Shown: positions 6,013-12,170 of the stretch, in pieces
How the letters are laid out: every line of letters begins with the position of its first letter
How positions within the stretch are numbered: position 1 is the stretch's first letter
Assembly (NCBI GenBank): GCA_031261245.1
Contig: JAISKU010000008.1
Coordinates: 1-16,884, forward strand
Length of the DNA: 16,884 bases
From: Oscillospiraceae bacterium
GTDB lineage: Bacteria > Bacillota > Clostridia > Oscillospirales > Oscillospiraceae
Direction of reading: 5' to 3'
Notes under the pieces: model-generated
Databases searched by the model: none
What the model saw: only the letters and a program-made list of their open reading frames with translations
Told to the model about the DNA's origin: nothing
Translations under genes and position numbers: made by a program

Positions 6013-7959
6013 ATGAGATTGGCTTCGGGCGCACGCTTTGCGCGGCATTTTTTTGCCGTGCTGCTCGTCCTGGCGCTCCTTGCGAGCCCCGCCGCGTTTG
6101 TGTCCGTCGCGCTCCAAACGCCCGAGGAGCAGGTCGTGCTGCGCCACTACTTCCACAACGAAGACGAAATCTACGGCAACCCGCTGCAAACCGAATATTT
6201 CCCGGTGTCGGCGGAATACTCTACGCAGATGCCGCAGGTCGCACAAATTATCGGCGCGAACTTAACCGGCTTTACGGTGTACACGCTGATAGACGAGGAG
6301 GAGCCCGACACGGTGGAAAACCGCGCGTTATTGAGCTCACATCTCTTCTATACCGAGGAAAATGATGTCGAATATGTTATCGAGATAACGGATAACGACC
6401 CGCCACCGGAGGACGCGACGATTTACATAAGCCTCTACTATACACATATTTTGTACAGCGAGTACAACGACGACAACGTCGAGGTGGACTTCGGTGAAGA
6501 CGGCGACTATGAGGGCTATAAATTCGAGGGGCTCGGCGCGCTCAACAGGCTGCTCTCCGACGCGGACTGGGACGTCATCAAAAACGGCGGCTCCGTGGGC
6601 TTCGGCGTAAGCCTGGGTGAGGTCGCCGACAACGCGGACGACGGGAACCTCCGCAACATCCTGAAAGCCTACGAGATTCCTATCGCGTTCTTTGAAATCA
6701 ACATCACCAAAACCGTCACCGCGTCCGGCGATGAGCCAAACTACTCGCCCGTGACCGAGCTCGTCGCGCCGATTGTCCTGCGCGTCCCGCTCGGCGACGC
6801 GCAGGAATTTGAGCTTGCGGTCGTCGCGCTGCACGACGGCGAGCTGTCCTACATAACGACCGAGCCGAACGAGTTCGGCGAGTACATCGAGGTAATCGGC
6901 GAATACCTCGAGATACACCTCGCGCGCTTCTCCTCGTTCGGCGTGGTGAAAAAGGACACCGACGTCAAAATCATAACCGCGGCGGCGGGCGATAACGGCC
7001 GCATCTCCCTGTCAGGCAGCGTACCGGTAAAAACCGACGAGGTGCGCCTGTTCAAAATAACCCCTAACCCCGGTTACATGGTCGGAAGCGTAACCGTTGA
7101 CGGCGCAAATGTCGGCGCCGTCTCGGAGTACAGGCTTACGGGCGACGGCGAAAACCACACCTTTTTGGTGACGTTCGTCAAAATCCCGACGCCTGTGTAC
7201 TACCCGCCGGCGATTGCGCCGTCGGAGCCCGCCCCGCCCCCCGTACTGCCGGAGGAGCCTGCGGAATCCGCGCCGCAAGAGCCGATTGACGAGCCGCCGC
7301 CCGTGCTCACGGAGCCGGAGGAGGTGACGCCGCCGCCTGACGTGACGCCGCCTGACGTGACGCCGCCGGGCGTGGGCTACGTGACGGAGATACCCGATTA
7401 CGATTCGGACGGGCAGCCCACGCCGCGCGTTCCCATGGATGAGGAGCCTTCGGAGGGCGCTCCGCCTCCGGACGAGCCGAAACCGCCGCCCGCGCAGGAG
7501 CCGGAACAGACGCCCGCCGCGACTCCGCCGGCCGCGGCCGCGCCAGACGACGGACGGCCGCGCGCCCCGATACTCGCTATACCGGACAGCGGCGGAGGAA
7601 ATACCCCGACCGGAGGCGACGGCCCCGCCGACGGCTGGTCGGTGGTGAACCTGCTGCTCGCCGTGCTCGGACTTTTCGTGCCGTTTGCGGAGCTTCTCGC
7701 CGCGCCTAAGGGCGGCCGCAAAGGCCTCGCGCCCAAGGGAACGCAGATACTCATGGTTCTCGTGTTCACCTCGGCCATCGCCTCATGCCTCATCTTCACG
7801 CTTCTGGAGGATCTCGGCGCGCGCCGCCTCGCCGTGAACGGGCGCACGCCGCTGTTCGTCCTGCTCTTCATAATTCCGGCGGGATTGTTCGCAGTACACG
7901 TCATAAAGGCGCTCAAACGCGCAAAAAGCGCGGCGCGGCAGGGAGAGACGGATACATAA
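6013..7959 (+). CDS. Secreted proline-rich surface protein with three C-terminal membrane segments
   Basis: 648 residues from the ATG at 6013 with AAGGGGTGG just upstream. An N-terminal signal sequence (residues 1-33: basic MRLASGARFARH then a hydrophobic run ending in SVA) directs export. Residues about 35-315 are acidic and beta-rich, ending in text like VVALHDGEL...HLARFSSFGVV, which resembles a module common in Firmicute surface proteins. Residues about 317-391 (AAAGDNGRISLSG, NPGYMVGSVTVDGANVG) look like a Bacterial-repeat/InlB-B-type beta domain. A Pro/Glu/Ala-rich linker (about 394-535) contains VTPPDVTPPGV repeats. The C-terminus has three hydrophobic segments (about 541-563, 577-600, 612-634) and a basic tail instead of an LPXTG signal. 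It is probably anchored in the membrane with the linker crossing the wall. No function is recognised. Its own promoter and terminator show it is transcribed alone. Confidence 0.87.
   Translation: MRLASGARFARHFFAVLLVLALLASPAAFVSVALQTPEEQVVLRHYFHNEDEIYGNPLQTEYFPVSAEYSTQMPQVAQIIGANLTGFTVYTLIDEEEPDTVENRALLSSHLFYTEENDVEYVIEITDNDPPPEDATIYISLYYTHILYSEYNDDNVEVDFGEDGDYEGYKFEGLGALNRLLSDADWDVIKNGGSVGFGVSLGEVADNADDGNLRNILKAYEIPIAFFEINITKTVTASGDEPNYSPVTELVAPIVLRVPLGDAQEFELAVVALHDGELSYITTEPNEFGEYIEVIGEYLEIHLARFSSFGVVKKDTDVKIITAAAGDNGRISLSGSVPVKTDEVRLFKITPNPGYMVGSVTVDGANVGAVSEYRLTGDGENHTFLVTFVKIPTPVYYPPAIAPSEPAPPPVLPEEPAESAPQEPIDEPPPVLTEPEEVTPPPDVTPPDVTPPGVGYVTEIPDYDSDGQPTPRVPMDEEPSEGAPPPDEPKPPPAQEPEQTPAATPPAAAAPDDGRPRAPILAIPDSGGGNTPTGGDGPADGWSVVNLLLAVLGLFVPFAELLAAPKGGRKGLAPKGTQILMVLVFTSAIASCLIFTLLEDLGARRLAVNGRTPLFVLLFIIPAGLFAVHVIKALKRAKSAARQGETDT
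7336..7365 (+). repeat. Two perfect 15-bp tandem repeats coding for part of the Pro-rich linker
   Basis: CCTGACGTGACGCCG occurs at 7336-7350 and 7351-7365, preceded by a diverged copy (GAGGTGACGCCGCCG, 7321-7335). The unit is five codons long, so gain or loss of copies would keep the frame and change linker length (P-D-V-T-P units). Confidence 0.85.
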
Positions 7960-7964
7960 CAGAC

Positions 7965-8001
7965 AAAATCTGCGGTCGGTAATGCTGACCGCAGATTTTT
8001 T
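7965..8001 (+). terminator. Strong Rho-independent terminator after the surface protein gene
   Basis: AAAATCTGCGGTC (7965-7977) pairs perfectly with GACCGCAGATTTT (7987-7999); a 9-nt loop separates them and the 3' arm runs into six T residues (7996-8001). It begins 5 bp after the stop codon and isolates this gene from the glycyl radical operon. Confidence 0.93.
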
Positions 8002-8004
8002 GTA

Positions 8005-8033
8005 TTGAAATCCGCGCCGCGAAGTGATATCAT
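8005..8033 (+). promoter_or_regulatory. Extended -10 promoter of the flavoprotein/glycyl radical enzyme operon
   Basis: TTGAAA (8005-8010), a 17-bp spacer and TATCAT (8028-8033) preceded by TGA (a TGn extended -10). The transcript would start near 8040, about 22 nt before the ATG, with GGAGGG (8051-8056) as ribosome binding site. No clear operator is seen, but there is little room for one downstream because the preceding terminator ends at 8001. Confidence 0.7.
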
Positions 8034-8062
8034 CTTTACAAATATAATTTGGAGGGACACAC

Positions 8063-9655
8063 ATGGCAGAAGAAGAAAAGAAATTCAATTTTTTCCAGAT
8101 CGACTCCATGGATAACGCGGCGCCAAAACCGGGCAGGCGCTGGTCGTGGGAGACGCCGCCCGAGCCGATACCGGAGAGCGAGATCGCGGAGACGCTTGAG
8201 ACCGACGTCGTAATCATCGGCGGCGGCATGGCGGGCCTCGCGACGGCGGCGCGCTGCACGGAGCTCGGGCTTCGCGCGACGCTCATCGAAAAGACAAAGG
8301 GGCTCGTCTCGCACGGCGCGCACATCGCCACCGTCGGGTCGAAGATTCAGCGCGACGCGGGCGTGTTCATGGACAAGCAGCAATTCGCGCGCGACTGGCT
8401 CCACATCTGCGGCAGCCGCGTAAACGAGGATCTGCTGTGGCTGTACATCAACCGCAGCGAGGAGGCGTTTGACTGGCTGCTGGAGCTCGGCGGCGACGAC
8501 ATCATTCCGACGCTCTTCGGCGGCAACTACCGCGGCCCCGACTTCACGGAGTACGCGGGCACGCACTTCATCATGAAAAAACCCGAGAGCACGAAGTACA
8601 AATACGGCGGCGGTCTGCTCATCTGCGAGATATTTGAGAAAGAGGCGGCCGACAGGGGCGCGGTGCTCCTGCGCAACACGAATGCGGAGCGGCTGGAGAA
8701 AATCGACGGGCGCGTCGTCTCGGCAATCGCAAAGTGCGAGGACGGAAAGCTGCGCCGCTACAAGGCAAAGCGCGGCGTGGTGCTCGCCACGGGCGATATC
8801 GGCGGCGACGCCGAGATGCTCGAGGCGTTCTGCCCCCTCGGACTGCGGCCGAAGCGCAACGGCTCCTTCCCCAAGGGCAGCAACATGGGCGAGGGGCACA
8901 AGCTCGGCTACTGGGCGGGCGGCGCGTTTGAACAGGCGCCGTGGGCGCTCTCGCTGCACCTCATCGCCTACGCGATGTACACGTTCTTCTTCCTGCACGT
9001 CAACCGTCAGGGCAAACGCTTCATGAACGAGGACACGTGGGTTCAGGCAAAGGCCATCCGTTGCCTCATGCAAAAGGACGGCGACTGGGCGTTCTCCGTG
9101 TTCGACTCCAAGTGGTATGAGGAGCTCTCGGAGCTCGCGATACACAGCGGCGGCCAGTTCGTCGATTCCCTCGGCGCGATGTACGGCCAGCCGTGGGATA
9201 ACCCGTACAACAACTCGCGCGAGGCGATTGAGAACTACGTAAAGAACGGCCTGTGCTTCCGCGCCGACACGATTGAGGAGCTTGCCGCGCAGATGGACGT
9301 TCCCGTCGAAAACCTCGTCAAAACCGTCGCGCGCTACAATGAGCTGCACAAAAAAGGCAACGACGACGACTACGGCAAGCGCTCCATACTGCTCACGAGC
9401 ATCGACAAGCCGCCGTACTACGGACTCAAATGGGGCCCCGCGCTGCTGACTGTGTTCGGCGGACTGCTGACCGACACGAAAATGCGCGTTTTGGACGAGG
9501 AGCAGGAGCCCGTTCCCGGTCTGCTCGCTGTCGGCAACGTCGCGGGCGGCCTGTACGGCGTGGATTACCCGCTGCTGCTCAACGGCAACAGCCACGGCAG
9601 GGCGATAACGTGGGCGCGCTCGGCCGCGGAGACGCTCGTCGCGGACGAGGCGTAG
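8063..9655 (+). CDS. FAD-dependent oxidoreductase, fumarate reductase/succinate dehydrogenase flavoprotein-like
   Basis: 530 residues; ATG with GGAGGG 6 nt upstream. It belongs to the FAD_binding_2 superfamily (PF00890), which includes fumarate, urocanate and 3-ketosteroid oxidoreductases. The dinucleotide-binding fold starts at about residue 47 (DVVIIGGGMAGLATAARC, acidic end at Glu76). GVVLATGDIGGD (238-249), SNMGEGHKLGYWAGGA (273-288), HVNRQGKRFMNED (312-324) and the C-terminal FAD loop VPGLLAVGNVAGGLYG (484-499) are all typical. There is no Tat or Sec signal, no FMN-binding or heme domain, and no iron-sulfur cysteine cluster, so it is a soluble single-domain flavoprotein needing an external electron partner. 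It is the first gene of a three-gene unit and is followed 27 nt later by a glycyl radical enzyme gene. The substrate is unknown; reduction of an activated C=C bond or the reverse desaturation is an inference from the family. Confidence 0.93.
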   Translation: MAEEEKKFNFFQIDSMDNAAPKPGRRWSWETPPEPIPESEIAETLETDVVIIGGGMAGLATAARCTELGLRATLIEKTKGLVSHGAHIATVGSKIQRDAGVFMDKQQFARDWLHICGSRVNEDLLWLYINRSEEAFDWLLELGGDDIIPTLFGGNYRGPDFTEYAGTHFIMKKPESTKYKYGGGLLICEIFEKEAADRGAVLLRNTNAERLEKIDGRVVSAIAKCEDGKLRRYKAKRGVVLATGDIGGDAEMLEAFCPLGLRPKRNGSFPKGSNMGEGHKLGYWAGGAFEQAPWALSLHLIAYAMYTFFFLHVNRQGKRFMNEDTWVQAKAIRCLMQKDGDWAFSVFDSKWYEELSELAIHSGGQFVDSLGAMYGQPWDNPYNNSREAIENYVKNGLCFRADTIEELAAQMDVPVENLVKTVARYNELHKKGNDDDYGKRSILLTSIDKPPYYGLKWGPALLTVFGGLLTDTKMRVLDEEQEPVPGLLAVGNVAGGLYGVDYPLLLNGNSHGRAITWARSAAETLVADEA

Positions 9656-9682
9656 CATAGAATATTTTAAGGAGGATTGAGT

Positions 9683-12136
9683 ATGTATACCTTCAAACCG
9701 GCGACAGACCGTATCCTGAAAATGCGGGAGATAATCCGCGACAGAGTGGTGCGCTGCGACGCGGAGCGCGCCGTTATCCTCACGCAGGCGTACAAAAAGT
9801 ACGAAAACGTCGCGCCGATAATCAAAAAACCGCTCGCGCTCTACGATATCTGCGCAAAGGGCACAATCTTCATCGAGGACTTTGAGCTGATCGTCGGCGG
9901 CAAGGGCCCGAACTATTTCTCAAGCCCCGGCTACCCGGAGTGGGGCGTGTCCGACTGGATACTTGAGCCGCTGTCAAAGGGCGAGTGGGAGCTGCGCGAC
10001 GACGGGCTGTACCACAACCCCGACACCGACCCCGTGAGGCAGTCGATCTCGCCCGAGGACTACGCCGCGCTCGCGGAGCTTCAGCCGTACTGGGACGACG
10101 GGCACAAGATCGGCGCGGGCGCCGACGCGTGGAAGCCCGACGGCTTTGAGGAGCTCGCGCGGCTGAACGTATCGAGCTACGTCGAGGGCGGCATGGGTCT
10201 TATCTCCCTGCCGGCAGGACACCTCATCGCGGGCTACAAGAAAATCATCAACAGCGGCTACGGCGCGATCCGCGCTCAGGCGCAGCAGTGGATTGACGAC
10301 CACTACGGCGACCTAATGGGCGAGGACATCGACAAGTACATGTTCTACAAGTCCGCCGTAATCGCCTGTGACGGCGCGATTGTCCTCGCGAAGCGCTACG
10401 CGGCGCTCGCAAAGGAAAAGGCCGCCGCAGAAAAGGATCCGGCGCGCAAGACGGAGCTCACGTGGATGGCGGAGAGCATGGAGTGGATCTCCGAGAAGCC
10501 CGCCCGCACGTTCTGGGAGGCGCTTCAGCTCACGATGTTCTATCAGGTGTTCCTGCATCTCGACCTCAACATGCCGTCGCCCGCGCTCGGCCGCATCGAC
10601 CAGTACACGTGGCCGTTCCTCAAGCGCGACCTCGACGAGGGCAGGATAACGATGGACGCGGCGCAGGAGATGATCGACGCGTTCTTCCTGAAAGCCAACT
10701 GCTACTACGGCGCGGGCCCGGCGAAGCTCGTCGATACGACCGGCGTCGGCAACACGTACCAGCACACCACGATCGGCGGCGTCGATCCCGACACCGGCGA
10801 GGACGCGACGAATCCCGTGACGTTCATGGTCTTGGAGACAGTCGGCCGCCTCAAGCTGCACGACCCGACTATCTCCCTGCGCATAAACAAAAACACGCCC
10901 GACGAGCTGTGGGGCTGCGCGCTTGAGACGAGCAAGCTCGTCGGCGGCCTGCCGCTCTTCCAGAACGACGAGGTCATAATCCCGAGCCTCATGGAGGAGC
11001 TGAATTTCGAGCTGCGCGACGCGCGCGACTTCGGAATCATCGGCTGCCAGGAGATTGTCGGCTGCGGCAACGACTTCCCGGCGCCGAACGGTCTGTTCCC
11101 GCCCCACGCCTCCGTGCTGTGGGCGAGCATATTCAACATGGCCATCAACAACGGCATAAACCCGTTCAACGGAGAGCAGTCGCGGCTCAAAACCGGCTAT
11201 CTGTACGAGATGAACTCCATTGAGGAGGTTCGCGCCGCCGTGAAAAGCATGGGCAGCCACATCATGAAGCTGTTCCTGTCAATCAACAACTACGCCGACT
11301 ACATGTCGAAAACCGTGATTCAGGAGGCGTCGCTCTCCATCTCCATGGACGGCTGCATGGAAAAGGGCATGGACGCCGCCGTCGGCGGCTGCAAGTACAA
11401 CTCGTGGGGCGGCACGGCCACCGGCCTCGCCACGCTCGCGGACTCCCTCGCGACGATCAAGTACATGTGCTTCGACAAGAAAAAATGCACGACGCGCGAG
11501 CTCCACGCCGTCGTTCTGGCCAACTGGGAGGGGTATGAGCCTCTCCGCCAACAGATACTCAACGAGGTGCCGCACTACGGAAACGCCGACCCGTACGCCG
11601 ACGAGGAGCTCAAGTGGTGCGCCGACATGTACTACGAGATTTGCCAGTCCTGCACGAACACGCGCGGCGGCAAGTACAAGGCCGGCTTGTACGGCGCGTC
11701 CGACCACGTGAAGCAGGGCTACAACACGTGGGCGACGCCCGACGGGCGGCTCACGGGCACCCCGATCGCCGACGCGATGAGCCCGTCGCAGAGCCGCGAC
11801 ACGAACGGCCCGACGGCGGTGTTCGCGTCCTCCTGCTGCTTTGACCACCACCACTACCTCGGCGGCATCGCGCTCAACCTGCGCATGCACCCGACCGTGC
11901 TCTCGCGCGACGACGGCATAGAGAAGCTGCGCGACATGACAAAGGCCTACTTTGAGAACGGCGGCATGGAGGTTCAGTACAACGTCGTGGACACGGACAC
12001 GCTGCGCAAGGCGCAAAAGGAGCCGACGGAGTACCGCGACCTCGTCGTGCGCATCGCGGGCTACTCCGCGTACTTCGTGGAGCTCGGTCACGACCTGCAA
12101 AACGACATAATCGCGCGCAACGAAAACAGGATATAG
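9683..12136 (+). CDS. Glycyl radical enzyme (PFL-like superfamily, not pyruvate formate-lyase), first paralogue
   Basis: 817 residues from the ATG at 9683, with AAGGAGG (9669-9675) 7 nt upstream; an in-frame TTG at 9677 lies too close to that site. The large PFL-like barrel domain (about residues 5-690) contains the thiyl cysteine in GIIGCQEIVGCGNDFP, with Cys455 and the Cys-x-Glu glutamate Glu457. The C-terminal glycyl radical domain (about 695-815) contains VVRIAGYSAYFVEL with the radical Gly793. Such enzymes use a glycyl radical, installed by a radical-SAM activase, to start difficult C-C, C-N, C-O or C-S bond chemistry anaerobically. Pyruvate formate-lyase is excluded because it has adjacent cysteines. 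The Pro-Gln after Cys-x-Glu and the Asp at Cys+14 seen in glycerol and choline-type lyases are absent, so a standard dehydratase or choline lyase is unlikely. The substrate is unknown. It sits between the flavoprotein and a second radical enzyme; no activase gene is nearby in the window. Confidence 0.95.
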   Translation: MYTFKPATDRILKMREIIRDRVVRCDAERAVILTQAYKKYENVAPIIKKPLALYDICAKGTIFIEDFELIVGGKGPNYFSSPGYPEWGVSDWILEPLSKGEWELRDDGLYHNPDTDPVRQSISPEDYAALAELQPYWDDGHKIGAGADAWKPDGFEELARLNVSSYVEGGMGLISLPAGHLIAGYKKIINSGYGAIRAQAQQWIDDHYGDLMGEDIDKYMFYKSAVIACDGAIVLAKRYAALAKEKAAAEKDPARKTELTWMAESMEWISEKPARTFWEALQLTMFYQVFLHLDLNMPSPALGRIDQYTWPFLKRDLDEGRITMDAAQEMIDAFFLKANCYYGAGPAKLVDTTGVGNTYQHTTIGGVDPDTGEDATNPVTFMVLETVGRLKLHDPTISLRINKNTPDELWGCALETSKLVGGLPLFQNDEVIIPSLMEELNFELRDARDFGIIGCQEIVGCGNDFPAPNGLFPPHASVLWASIFNMAINNGINPFNGEQSRLKTGYLYEMNSIEEVRAAVKSMGSHIMKLFLSINNYADYMSKTVIQEASLSISMDGCMEKGMDAAVGGCKYNSWGGTATGLATLADSLATIKYMCFDKKKCTTRELHAVVLANWEGYEPLRQQILNEVPHYGNADPYADEELKWCADMYYEICQSCTNTRGGKYKAGLYGASDHVKQGYNTWATPDGRLTGTPIADAMSPSQSRDTNGPTAVFASSCCFDHHHYLGGIALNLRMHPTVLSRDDGIEKLRDMTKAYFENGGMEVQYNVVDTDTLRKAQKEPTEYRDLVVRIAGYSAYFVELGHDLQNDIIARNENRI

Positions 12137-12170
12137 CCGCGCAAATCACAAATAAAAGGAGATATTCACT

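Noticed and set aside
8036..9658. Long open frame antisense to the flavoprotein gene (about 540 codons)
   Set aside because: Its translation is Arg/Val/Ala/His-rich low-information sequence, as expected for the antisense of a GC-rich gene. The plus-strand frame has clear FAD-binding motifs, promoter and ribosome binding site.
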